Source: Bacteroidales bacterium
GTDB lineage: Bacteria > Bacteroidota > Bacteroidia > Bacteroidales > UBA932
DNA length: 22,852 nucleotides
NCBI GenBank assembly: GCA_004552965.1
Contig: SFMU01000032.1
Coordinates: 1 to 22,852, forward strand
Direction of reading: 5' to 3'
Program-made: the position numbers and the translations under genes
Notes under the pieces: generated by a model
Told to the model about the DNA's origin: nothing
Seen by the model: only the letters and a program-made list of their open reading frames with translations
The model's database searches: none
Shown: positions 1-7,881 of the stretch, piece after piece
How the letters are laid out: every line of letters begins with the position of its first letter
Numbering within the stretch: the first letter of the stretch is position 1

Positions 1-49
1 TATTTTTGGTCATTTACAAAGTTATGAATGCTTTTTTCTATCACTCAAA
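1..49 (-). promoter_or_regulatory. Candidate leftward promoter at the window edge
   Basis: On the minus strand TAACTTTG (17-24) fits the Bacteroidota -7 consensus TAnnTTTG. A TTTG (46-49) lies 21 bp upstream and fits the -33 element. It would drive a gene to the left, outside the window. A second box of the same type, TATTTTTG, lies at 1-8 on the plus strand and would point into the repeat region, where I see no convincing gene. The boxes are seen directly; promoter function is inferred. Confidence 0.4.
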
Positions 50-100
50 ACGGGGAATTAACTTTGCGAAAATTCGGGGATTCAAAGTTACTGATTACAA

Positions 101-260
101 CTGGACCAGGACACGGTTGGAGTACCGGCGGCGCTGAGGTGGCAGACAGTTGCAGGAGGCATTGGCTCCCGAAAAGGGCACTGGACCAAGACGCGGTTGG
201 AGTACCGGCAGCGCTGAGGTGGCAGACAGTTGCAGGCGGCATTGGCTCCCGAAAAGGGAA
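101..260. repeat. 80-bp direct tandem repeat, two copies
   Basis: Copy 1 is 101-180 and copy 2 is 181-260, with exactly 80 bp between equivalent bases. By eye I count five mismatches, so identity is about 94%. Each copy contains the 18-mer CGCTGAGGTGGCAGACAG (132-149 and 212-229) and ends near GGCTCCCGAAAAGGG. It is open in several frames only because it lacks stop codons. No target-site duplication or transposase accompanies it. Confidence 0.9.
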
Positions 261-310
261 GGGGCCCACGAAGTGGGAAGGACCGCCTGCGGCTGTCTGC
301 CACCTCAGCG
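212..310. repeat. Long imperfect inverted repeat (hairpin) built from the tandem unit
   Basis: The 18-mer at 212-229 returns as a perfect inverted copy at 293-310. After a 2-nt mismatch the pairing continues, GCAGGCGG (232-239) with CCGCCTGC (283-290), giving arms of about 28 bp. Inside the loop there is a further small hairpin, CCCAC-GAA-GTGGG (265-277). The transcript or single-stranded DNA could fold into a long cruciform-like structure. Its role is unknown. Confidence 0.85.
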
Positions 311-440
311 CAACAAAGCAGCAGCAACAAAGCAGCAGCAAAGCAGCCGCAACAAGCAGCAACAAGCAGCACAACAAACCAGCCGCAACAAACCAGCCGC
401 AACAAAGCAGCTGCCACAAAAACAGCCGCAACAAAAACAC
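311..440. repeat. Degenerate ~14-bp tandem repeat, about ten units
   Basis: The region is built from variants of CAACAAAGCAGCAG and CAACAAACCAGCCG, with some shortened units, in about ten copies. The plus strand is nearly free of T and so has strong purine/pyrimidine asymmetry. The array directly follows the inverted repeat and stops just before the terminator of the rhamnosidase operon. All three plus frames stay open across it and would encode Gln/Ala/Ser/Asn-rich peptides, so I treat it as non-coding. Confidence 0.8.
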
Positions 441-468
441 AAGAGGCTGACCCAAACGGGCCAGCCCC
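437..468 (-). terminator. Rho-independent terminator of the rhamnosidase operon
   Basis: Read on the minus strand, an 11-bp stem (GGGGCTGGCCC pairing with GGGTCAGCCTC, two G-U pairs) closes a 4-nt GTTT loop and is followed by TTGTGTTTTTGTT. It starts 28 bp after the stop codon of the rhamnosidase gene. The plus-strand side has a short TTTT, so some two-way activity is possible. Confidence 0.8.
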
Positions 469-495
469 TTTTCCATTTGCGGCAGCCAGAAAGTC

Positions 496-2301
496 CTATT
501 TCACCACCTTGACCCCCTTAGGAGCCTTGATCGTGGATTTCACAGAACCATCGGCCTGCCTGACATGCTTCACATAGATGTTACCCATCGGAGTAGGACA
601 CGTACCCTCAGCCCACTCGAGATTGCCCAGATGAGGCTTGACACTGACCTTCCTGCAGCCCGGCTCAAGAGGCTCGATACCCAGCACATGCTGGCTCATC
701 CAAGCAGTTGGACCGGAAGCCCAGCCATGGCAGAAACTGTGACGGAATCCAGGGTAGCAATAAGCACCGAAATCACCATGGATGTCCTTCTTGCCAGCCG
801 GAACGAATTCGTCGATGCGACCCACATTGTCAACCCAATCGAGATTGAAATCCTCCCAGAAAGTGGTTGCCCCAAGGTCAAGCATGCCGCCCCAGAACTT
901 GCTGATGATGTCCAGAGCCTCAGCATATTTCCCATCCATGGCAAGAGCCTGGAGCATGTAGTAGCCGTAGAAGGTAGAGAATCCCTTCGGACCACCTTCG
1001 AGGATAGCCTTGGCAGCATCCTCTGCGCTCTTCAGACCGGCAATCGCCATCAGACCTTCAGCCTGCTTGAGATTGTTGCTAGGCATGATCTTCTTGTTCA
1101 GGCGAGCCACAATCGCCTCGGCCTTCTTAGCCTGAGGCTCATCCCCGAGGATTCTGCAGAGTTTGGCGGCATCGTTCATCGCCCACACGATCAGGGCACG
1201 GTAACCGCTGTGCACACCCTTCTCGTTAGGAGAACTCGGCCAGTCAAGGAAACGGCCACCACCGAGCTCATCATTGCCCTCGGCATCGACCTTGGTGTCG
1301 ATAAGATCGACCAATCCCTTGATGTAATCCCCATGCTTCCTGACGAAGTCGATGTTGCCGAAATGCATGTACCAGTCGTACTGCATGATGAGATACCACA
1401 TTGAATATGCGCTCATCCCATTGAAATAATTCGGCAGCGGGTACTGCTTTACAGCGAGGTCGAGACTTGAATATACCGACTCATCCTCACCGAACACATA
1501 GCTGATGGTGGAAGTCTCCGGGTGCATGTCGCCCAGCCAGATAAGCCTGTCGCGCTTGATTCCGTCCCAGATGTACTCCTGCATATTCAGATGCACCGTG
1601 TATGCTCCTGTCATCCAGATGTCGTTGAGCCTCTGGTCGCTGCAGTTGAAGGAACCCTCGTAAGGAATGTCCCTGTAGCGCAAGATCGCAGTGACCTCCT
1701 TGAGGTTGACCAGCATGTCGTCGGTAAGCAGGTCCAGACGGACGAAGCGATAGCCTGTCGAACCTATCTCGATCGAACCATAGTAAGGGCAGGTCAGTTC
1801 CATGTCACGCATCGCGTGGTCATTGGTGGCGGTGTTGTTCTTGAGATCCATGACCTCATTGCTTCCTGTCTCCACCAGTGAAGTGGTCGTGTTGAGCTCG
1901 GAACAGGTCTCGGAAACGGACTCGCCGAATCTGACCCTGAACACAGGAGTCCTGGCAGGAGAGACGGTCGAGATGACAATCTTCAGACCACCGTGGATCT
2001 CCTTGCCGAAATCCAGGATGATTGATGCCTTGTCGCTCCCCTTGTTGACCAGCTGGCACATTCCCGAAGCGAAGATGTCGGACTGGCCGGTGTTCGGCTT
2101 GAGCAGAAGCTGGGCGTCACGCACCGAAGTGGCGCTGCTTGTCCAGAAGACCTGCTTCGGAGTGATGTAGGTACGGGTAAGGATGTCCTCGCGGAAAAGT
2201 TCCTCATCTCCGGCGAACACCGGAGGGATGTTGTTCTGCGCCATAAGGGCCATGCCCGGAACAAGGGCCAGCAGGCAGCATGCGATAGTGTTTCGTAGCA
2301 T
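496..2301 (-). CDS. Secreted GH78-like alpha-L-rhamnosidase
   Basis: This 601-aa protein probably hydrolyses terminal alpha-L-rhamnose from glycans or glycosides outside the cytoplasm. The first ~21 residues (MLRNTIACCLLALVPGMALM, then AQ) form a signal peptide, so I start at the ATG at 2301 and not at the upstream in-frame start at 2346. An N-terminal beta-rich region is followed by an (alpha/alpha)6-barrel region with DGIKRDRLIWLGD (about 246-258) and HPE (E262), then GATTFWE, and a C-terminal stretch around HGWASGPTAW and GIEPLEPG typical of the family. The better-known bacterial form of the first motif is DCPQRDERLGWTGD; the Glu after RD is absent here, so substrate and catalytic acid are less certain. 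It is the last gene of a leftward operon with two aldolase genes, which supports rhamnose as the released sugar. Other GH78-like activity is possible. Confidence 0.85.
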   Translation of the reverse strand: MLRNTIACCLLALVPGMALMAQNNIPPVFAGDEELFREDILTRTYITPKQVFWTSSATSVRDAQLLLKPNTGQSDIFASGMCQLVNKGSDKASIILDFGKEIHGGLKIVISTVSPARTPVFRVRFGESVSETCSELNTTTSLVETGSNEVMDLKNNTATNDHAMRDMELTCPYYGSIEIGSTGYRFVRLDLLTDDMLVNLKEVTAILRYRDIPYEGSFNCSDQRLNDIWMTGAYTVHLNMQEYIWDGIKRDRLIWLGDMHPETSTISYVFGEDESVYSSLDLAVKQYPLPNYFNGMSAYSMWYLIMQYDWYMHFGNIDFVRKHGDYIKGLVDLIDTKVDAEGNDELGGGRFLDWPSSPNEKGVHSGYRALIVWAMNDAAKLCRILGDEPQAKKAEAIVARLNKKIMPSNNLKQAEGLMAIAGLKSAEDAAKAILEGGPKGFSTFYGYYMLQALAMDGKYAEALDIISKFWGGMLDLGATTFWEDFNLDWVDNVGRIDEFVPAGKKDIHGDFGAYCYPGFRHSFCHGWASGPTAWMSQHVLGIEPLEPGCRKVSVKPHLGNLEWAEGTCPTPMGNIYVKHVRQADGSVKSTIKAPKGVKVVK

Positions 2302-2366
2302 TATTTTTCTGATAGTTTGAGTGTCATTGAATATGTTGATGTGCAAAGACCGGCCTGATTCATGTC

Positions 2367-3314
2367 CTATTCGAGGATCCAGTCTTTCTCGATGCAGCTG
2401 ACATGATGCTCGGTGATGCCTTTCTCGTCCATCCAGCGCCGCGTCTCCCTCGTCTTGAGATGGGTGTGTTCAGGTGCCGGTTCCCAGACCCAGCTAGGTG
2501 TAGGCCAGAGGCAGGCCCGGAAGTCGATTGCCTTGTAGAAACTCTCGCTGCAACCGTTCTGTCCGTGATGCGCCATCTGCATGTAATCGCAATTGAGATA
2601 AGCCCCGTACTGTGCCAGACATTTGTCGCCACATTCGATGCCGGCGTCTCCGAGAATCACGACCGATTTGGAGTCGTCCCAGAAACGTATGATCATCGAC
2701 TGGTTGTTGTAAGGATTCATTGTCAGTTCAGGGTTGGCAACTCCCAGCACCATTATCCCGATACCGTCGATGTCGAACCTTCCTCCGGTCCTGTGCAGGT
2801 CGAGGATGTCGACTCCCTCGGTGACGGAATCCAAAGTCCTGTAGTAGGACCTGGCGTCCGCGGCATTTTCAGGCTCCCTGTCGAGGAAGGAGTCCGGCAG
2901 CCTTGAATATATCACCTTGTCGATCGTGATCCCCCTGCGGTCCTTCAGGATTTCATTGAAGGCACCCATGTGGTCCTGATGCGGATGGGTGATGAACCAG
3001 AGGTCCACATGACCGCCCAGAGCGGCTATGTGCTTCCTGAGGTTGTCCTGCTCGGTGGCAAATCCTCCGTCGATGACGATGACCTTGCCACCCTTCGTCT
3101 GAAGGATGTGCGAATTGCCGATCGTGTCGGTGACTGATGAGAGTTGTCTGATGGAAAAATGTCCCTTCGGCCTGTTTCCGAAAAGCTCCTTGTCCTTCCG
3201 GTCCCAGCCCGGGACTTCAGCGATGCAGGCAGCTCCGGCTGCCGGCATAAGGCCAGTGGAGGCTATGCCGGCAGCTGAAAGACCTGCTATTTTCATGAAT
3301 TTTCTTCTGTCCAT
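2367..3314 (-). CDS. Exported metallo-beta-lactamase-fold hydrolase (ComEC-type MBL domain)
   Basis: The 315-aa product starts MDRRKFMKIAGLSAAG, a twin-arginine motif followed by a hydrophobic Ala/Gly-rich stretch, so Tat export of a folded metalloprotein is likely. The mature part has the MBL metal site THPHQDH (H110, H112, D114, H115), GDAG (D223) and AHHG (H249, H250), the pattern seen in ComEC/Rec2-type MBL domains. The substrate cannot be read from sequence; phosphodiester, lactone and ester hydrolysis all occur in this fold. It lies 65 bp upstream of the secreted rhamnosidase gene and 23 bp downstream of a class II aldolase gene, so a role in processing rhamnosylated material in the periplasm is plausible but inferred. 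Confidence 0.8.
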   Translation of the reverse strand: MDRRKFMKIAGLSAAGIASTGLMPAAGAACIAEVPGWDRKDKELFGNRPKGHFSIRQLSSVTDTIGNSHILQTKGGKVIVIDGGFATEQDNLRKHIAALGGHVDLWFITHPHQDHMGAFNEILKDRRGITIDKVIYSRLPDSFLDREPENAADARSYYRTLDSVTEGVDILDLHRTGGRFDIDGIGIMVLGVANPELTMNPYNNQSMIIRFWDDSKSVVILGDAGIECGDKCLAQYGAYLNCDYMQMAHHGQNGCSESFYKAIDFRACLWPTPSWVWEPAPEHTHLKTRETRRWMDEKGITEHHVSCIEKDWILE

Positions 3315-3337
3315 AGTCGGAATGCGGCTTGTTGTTG

Positions 3338-4645
3338 CTATTCTCCGACGTGGAAGGCTACCCTGAGTTCCTCGATCTGATCGTCGGTGATCGGCTTGAG
3401 GGAGCCCAGCGGAGCAGCCAGGATCAGTGAACGGGCACTGAAGTCAGCCACTTCGAGACGGTCGAAGGTGTTGATCAGCTTGTCGCCTGTAACAAGGACA
3501 GAGTCGTTGGCCAGCATTACGAAAGGCCTTGTCTTGAACTCTTCGGCGAGTTCTTCCAGATGCTCGTCGTACTGGCTGCCGAACGGGAAGATCGGAATGT
3601 CCTGGAGGAAGATCCAGCTCTCAGGAATCGTGCGGACGTCGAATTTCTCTCCGGTCGTGCAGAATCCCATGAGGGCAGGAGACTGTGTCAGAATGATGGA
3701 ATTGATCTTCGGATTGCGCCTGTAGATCTCGTAGTGAAGGGCCACTGAACGGCTGGCGGTCTTGCCTGCCTCGACCATTCCGTCCTTTACCTGTACGATG
3801 TCCTCAGGAACGATGTCCCAGCGCTGGGCGCTGGAAGGAGTGATGAGGAAATCGTTGTCCTTCCAGCGGACAGAGGCCGTACCGTAGGAGCTGCACATCA
3901 GGCCCTGGGCGCAGGCCCTGCGGACAATCTTGCAGATTTCGGTCCTGATGGCTCTTTCCTCTGAAGGATGGTCCACGTTCATGAAATGGCGGAAAGTCGT
4001 GTTGACAGCCATTTCATGCTTCACGATCTGGTCGCTGGTCAGATAGGTCGGAGTGCCGAGAGTCTTTGCGTTGATGATCGTGCGGGCGCAGAGTTCGAGA
4101 GTCTCGAATCTCTGGTAGGCCTTGGCAATGTCCGAACCGTAGAGGACGACACCGTGGTTTTCCATGATGACGGCCTTGTACTGAGGATTCTGCATGAAGG
4201 CCTCCACGATCTTTTCTCCGAGGAGTTCGCTTCCCGGGAGGGCATATTCAGCGAATCCGACAGGGCCGCACACTGCACGGGCCTGAGGGATGATGCTGGT
4301 GTCCGGAACCTGGTGGACGACACTGAAAGTCACCAGTCCCGGAGGATGTGCGTGGATAACTGAATGAGCCTTGGGATTCATCTTGTAGATTGCCCTGTGG
4401 AAAGGGTACTCTGATGATGGCCTGTGTTTGCCGATGATGGTTCCGTCAGCTTTTACGCAGACAATGTCGTCAGGAGTGAGGGATCCCTTGTCGATACCCG
4501 CAGGGGTGATCCAGAGGTCTCCGTTGTCATCCATGATCGACACATTGCCACCGGAAGTCGTTGTCATCTTCCTGAGGTAGATTCTGCTGATGATGATTGC
4601 AATCTGCTCTGCAGGATGCATCATCTTGACATCAAGGTTCTTCAT
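3338..4645 (-). CDS. Tandem class II aldolase/adducin protein with degenerate second domain
   Basis: This 435-aa protein has two class II aldolase domains (about 8-210 and 225-430); single-domain FucA/RhaD-type enzymes are about half as long. Domain 1 keeps SGGNVS, TPAGIDKG, the catalytic Glu in SSEYPFH (E79), the zinc pair HAH (H98, H100) and the third zinc His in ENHG (H164). Domain 2 aligns well (for example ALHYEIYRRNPK) but has Ser300 for the Glu, Leu319 and Gln321 for HxH, and Asp381 for the last His, so it should not bind zinc. Domain 1 probably cleaves a sugar phosphate such as a ketose-1-phosphate; domain 2 may be structural or regulatory. I start at ATG 4645 because the in-frame start at 4654 is TTG. 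It lies 31 bp after the aldolase-dehydrogenase gene. Confidence 0.85.
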   Translation of the reverse strand: MKNLDVKMMHPAEQIAIIISRIYLRKMTTTSGGNVSIMDDNGDLWITPAGIDKGSLTPDDIVCVKADGTIIGKHRPSSEYPFHRAIYKMNPKAHSVIHAHPPGLVTFSVVHQVPDTSIIPQARAVCGPVGFAEYALPGSELLGEKIVEAFMQNPQYKAVIMENHGVVLYGSDIAKAYQRFETLELCARTIINAKTLGTPTYLTSDQIVKHEMAVNTTFRHFMNVDHPSEERAIRTEICKIVRRACAQGLMCSSYGTASVRWKDNDFLITPSSAQRWDIVPEDIVQVKDGMVEAGKTASRSVALHYEIYRRNPKINSIILTQSPALMGFCTTGEKFDVRTIPESWIFLQDIPIFPFGSQYDEHLEELAEEFKTRPFVMLANDSVLVTGDKLINTFDRLEVADFSARSLILAAPLGSLKPITDDQIEELRVAFHVGE

Positions 4646-4676
4646 ATAAGACAAGTATTAAAAAAAGACAACCGTG

Positions 4677-6635
4677 CTAGTTGAGCATTACCTGACCGCC
4701 GGTCACAGGGATTGCCTGTCCTGTCTCGCCGGTCTGGTCGATGGCATAGAGAATTGCCTTTGCCACATCGACAGGAAGGCATCCCTTGTGCATAGGAACT
4801 TTCGAGAGATAGTACTCGCGGACATCCTCGACGGTCTTTGCTCCAGGGACCTTTCCTGCATTGAGGTACTGGATGAAGAGTCCCTTCTCAGGGTCGCTCC
4901 ACAGCGGTCCGTCGAGGAAGTTGCCCGGGCAGATCGCGTTGACCTTGATGTTGAACGGAGCGAGTTCGAGAGCATAGGACTGTACCAGGCCGATGCCTCC
5001 GAACTTGGAGCCTGCATAGGCATAGTTGGCCTTGGAACCCTCAAGTCCGCTCTTGGAGTTGATCTGGATGATGTCTGCGAAATATTCAGGATCGTACTTG
5101 GTGAGGATCTTCATAGAATGGCTTGCGACCTTTGCGCAGTAGAAGAAGCCGTGGTAGTTGATCTTGGTCACGAAGTCGAAGGTCTCAGGAGTGAGAGTCT
5201 CGAGGTCACCTGCGCGGGCTACACCTGCGTTGGCGACGAACACGTCGAGCGCGCCGAAGTTGATGATGGTCGTGCGGACGAGCTCGGCGCAGCTGTCGAG
5301 GTCGGAAACGTTTGCCTTCACGAATATTGCCTTGTTGGTCTTGGCAATCTCATTGAATGAAGCGGCTGTCGCTGCTCCGACAGTCTCGTTGAGGTCGGCC
5401 ACGACGACATTCGCACCTTCCTTGATGAGCTGGCGCGCGATGCCCTCGCCGAAGCCCTGGGCTGCACCTGTGACGATGATGGTCTTGCCCTCGACACGGC
5501 CCTTCGAAGAACCTGCGGCAACCTTGCGGCGGTAGTTCTCTACCTCCCAGTTGTCGATGAAGCTGATCCACTCCGGTTCCATCGCATGCTCACCACCGAA
5601 GGACTGGGCGTACCAGGCGATCTTCATGGCATCTGAATAGACGTCGGTGATGATCTGGGCATTCTTTGCGTGGTCTCCGACGGCGACAAGGCCGATGCCC
5701 TTGATGAGGATCACCTTAGGGGTGTGGCCGCGTCTTGCGACATATTCCTCGATCTTCTGCTCTGCCTGGGCGATCTTCTCCTCTGCAGTCTCGGCATCGA
5801 TGTAGATGTACTCTGACTTGCAGTAGACGATGATGTCAGGAGAGAAAGGAACGGCAATCTTCGCAACGCTTTCCTGGCTCTCGGTCATCTTGGCGACAAG
5901 GGCGTTGTTGGTCACCTTGAGCGTCTTCAGGCCACGGCCTTTGCGGCTGAGGATGGCGCGGAGGGCAGGGACGACCTCGGTCACGCAGCAGCAGACAGGA
6001 GCCTCTCCTTCAGGAAGGGCCTCCACCTTTTCCTCAAGTCTGGCGATGATGCCGGCATAGATGGCATCGATTTCCTCAGGGGTCTGGCCTCCCACGAACA
6101 CACCGTGGTTCTGGAGGAAGATGACCGAAGGCTCTGCGCCGTTGGCTGCCTTGTAGGCCTGGATCCTGTCATAGACCTTCTTGAAGAGGGTGTAACCAGG
6201 ATCGGTATATTCGATGTAAAGGGCCTCCGGGAAGAGTTCCTTGCAGAGAGCCTCGGCATTCTTCGAACACATCAGACCGTTGACAAGGGTCGGATGGGTG
6301 TGGACGATGTAAGGGGCGCTCATCGCGTTGTGGAGGGAAGTCTCCACTGAAGGACGGCGGTCCTTTGTGATGCAGGCTGCGGCGAGGTCGTTCTTGACCT
6401 GCTCCTCACGCTCTGCAGTCTCGCTGCTGTAGACCTTCTCGCCCATCGGGTTGAGGAGGGAACGGTCAAGGACTGCGAAACCGTCCTCGGTGATTGTCGC
6501 CATGGCGAAGCCGCTGGCCTTCACCCAAAGTTTCTCTTCATTCTTGTAGGAAGTGTTTCCGCCGCCTGCGATCACGAATCTCGGGTCGGAACCGTACTTC
6601 TGTGAGAGTGCTACAAGGTTTTCAATCTCTTTCAT
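4677..6635 (-). CDS. Bifunctional class II aldolase / short-chain dehydrogenase (rhamnulose-1-P aldolase/lactaldehyde dehydrogenase type)
   Basis: The 652-aa fusion has an N-terminal class II aldolase part (about 1-370) with GGGNTS (24-29), Glu98 in VETSLH, zinc ligands HTH (112, 114) and His177 in QNHG. The C-terminal short-chain dehydrogenase (about 382-652) has the nucleotide motif TGAAQGFGEG (389-398), NAG (469-471), Ser527 and the YxxxK pair Tyr540/Lys544. Proteins of this architecture, such as Bacillus subtilis RhaEW, cleave L-rhamnulose-1-phosphate to DHAP and L-lactaldehyde and oxidise the lactaldehyde. All core catalytic residues I can check are present. No rhamnose isomerase or rhamnulokinase is in the window, so the exact deoxy-sugar is inferred from the rhamnosidase gene in the same operon. 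It is cytoplasmic and follows the PHP gene by 67 bp. Confidence 0.9.
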   Translation of the reverse strand: MKEIENLVALSQKYGSDPRFVIAGGGNTSYKNEEKLWVKASGFAMATITEDGFAVLDRSLLNPMGEKVYSSETAEREEQVKNDLAAACITKDRRPSVETSLHNAMSAPYIVHTHPTLVNGLMCSKNAEALCKELFPEALYIEYTDPGYTLFKKVYDRIQAYKAANGAEPSVIFLQNHGVFVGGQTPEEIDAIYAGIIARLEEKVEALPEGEAPVCCCVTEVVPALRAILSRKGRGLKTLKVTNNALVAKMTESQESVAKIAVPFSPDIIVYCKSEYIYIDAETAEEKIAQAEQKIEEYVARRGHTPKVILIKGIGLVAVGDHAKNAQIITDVYSDAMKIAWYAQSFGGEHAMEPEWISFIDNWEVENYRRKVAAGSSKGRVEGKTIIVTGAAQGFGEGIARQLIKEGANVVVADLNETVGAATAASFNEIAKTNKAIFVKANVSDLDSCAELVRTTIINFGALDVFVANAGVARAGDLETLTPETFDFVTKINYHGFFYCAKVASHSMKILTKYDPEYFADIIQINSKSGLEGSKANYAYAGSKFGGIGLVQSYALELAPFNIKVNAICPGNFLDGPLWSDPEKGLFIQYLNAGKVPGAKTVEDVREYYLSKVPMHKGCLPVDVAKAILYAIDQTGETGQAIPVTGGQVMLN

Positions 6636-6702
6636 GTCTGAAAAGTTATTATTGTTTTTCTTGGTATTTCAATGTCTTTTACCGGGCTTCCACGTCCTTC
6701 TG

Positions 6703-7806
6703 TCAGAACTTGACAGTCTTCCTGATCAGTTCGTCTCCGGCATCTGCGGAATCGAGACCGGCCTGGTGGGCTGCAACCATGCAGGCACCGTGGTAGTTGA
6801 TCTCACGGAGCTTGTCGGAAAGGACTTCAGCATCGCGGGTGCGGAGCCGGATCGGCTCGAGGGCAGGAGTGTTGTGCTCGGAACCGAAGGTCACGATGAA
6901 TCCCTCGTCGGTCAGATAGCCTGCGTACTGCTCGAGCACTGCCGTGGTGTTGCGGGTGGTGATGAACTCGACAGACTTGAAGCCGCGCTTCTTGAGAGTG
7001 TCGGCCGCTTTCATGAGGTCACCCTCGAAGTCCGTGAAGTTGCCCTTGGCATCGTCGGCGAGGAAAGGATATGTAGGGATACCGCCGGCGGCCTCGATGA
7101 TGGCCTGTACGGTTTCCATCGGGAGGAAGGCCTTCGGATCTTCCGGAACGAATGCGGCTCCGCCCGACTTGAGGAGGTTGCCCCTGATCTCGTTCTCGAC
7201 CTTGGCCACATCGGAGATGTCGCTCTTGAGCGGCTTTCCGCCGAAGACTCTCTCGTAGAACGAGAGCCTTTCGGCCTCGGCGACATTGGCCTCGATTGCC
7301 ATCCTCAGGGCCTTTGCGAGGTGACGCTCGCGGATCGAACCGCGGGTAAGTTCCTTCTCGACCTGTCTGAAGTCGATGTTGAATCCTGCCTTGACCGAGT
7401 CGAGGTGGGCGTTGAGTCTGGCGCACATCTTTTCGACCTGGGCGTTGGACTCTGCCTTCACGTCGGCAAGCTGCTGTGCCTCCTTGCCTTTGAGGATCAC
7501 CGGATAGGCAAGTCCCTTGCCGCTGAGGTAGGTTCTGCCCGGGTTGTTCGGGTCATTGACCCTCAGGCCGGCTGCCTGGTCCTCGCTGTTGAGAGAGATG
7601 AATTCGATGTTGAAAAGAGGGAAAAGATTCCTCGATGCGCACTCTTCCTTCCATTCGCCGTAGCCGTCGAGGCTGTAGAAATCGTTGATTCCGACCACTC
7701 CGACCTTCTCGGCCGCAGCCATGTCAAGAGCCTGCTTCACGCCGGTGAAGGCGCTGAAGGAGTAAGGGGTGTGCATGTGGGCATTTACATCGATGATGTT
7801 CTTCAT
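6703..7806 (-). CDS. PHP-domain metal-dependent protein of a deoxy-sugar operon
   Basis: The 367-aa protein begins MKNIIDVNAHMHTPYS; the HxH (H10, H12) is the first metal motif of the PHP fold. Further PHP-like elements are NDFYSLDGY, NIEF (Glu) and, near the C terminus, GSEHN. PHP proteins are phosphoesterases or related hydrolases with up to three metal ions, so this one may act on a sugar phosphate or cyclic phosphate, but no known family name fits from sequence alone. The middle (about 95-190) is rich in charged helices. It is the promoter-proximal gene of the aldolase/rhamnosidase operon, which suggests a core role in that pathway. No signal peptide is visible, so it should be cytoplasmic. 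An open reading frame of 432 codons lies antisense to it but looks like a shadow. Confidence 0.8.
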   Translation of the reverse strand: MKNIIDVNAHMHTPYSFSAFTGVKQALDMAAAEKVGVVGINDFYSLDGYGEWKEECASRNLFPLFNIEFISLNSEDQAAGLRVNDPNNPGRTYLSGKGLAYPVILKGKEAQQLADVKAESNAQVEKMCARLNAHLDSVKAGFNIDFRQVEKELTRGSIRERHLAKALRMAIEANVAEAERLSFYERVFGGKPLKSDISDVAKVENEIRGNLLKSGGAAFVPEDPKAFLPMETVQAIIEAAGGIPTYPFLADDAKGNFTDFEGDLMKAADTLKKRGFKSVEFITTRNTTAVLEQYAGYLTDEGFIVTFGSEHNTPALEPIRLRTRDAEVLSDKLREINYHGACMVAAHQAGLDSADAGDELIRKTVKF

Positions 7807-7881
7807 TGCTGTTGTCTTTTATCTGTTGTTTATGATTTGGCTATCAGTTAGTGTCACCTGGCGATGCCATTTATCCAATTT

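Noticed and set aside
101..310. Insertion sequence or integron attC site
   Set aside because: There is no transposase or integrase, no target-site duplication and no matching core sites; the inverted repeat is part of the tandem unit.
101..440. CRISPR array
   Set aside because: Repeats are contiguous (80 bp) or degenerate (14 bp) without unique spacers, and no cas genes are present.
28..577. Open reading frames of about 110-140 codons in several frames on both strands across the repeat region
   Set aside because: They exist because the repeats lack stop codons; all frames are open at once, the peptides are low-complexity, and there is no credible start signal.
6553..7851. A 432-codon open frame on the plus strand
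   Set aside because: It lies antisense to the PHP gene, which has clear motifs. Similar long antisense frames occur opposite the rhamnosidase, ligase, uvrA, radA and lipoprotein hydrolase genes and reflect codon bias in G+C-rich genes.
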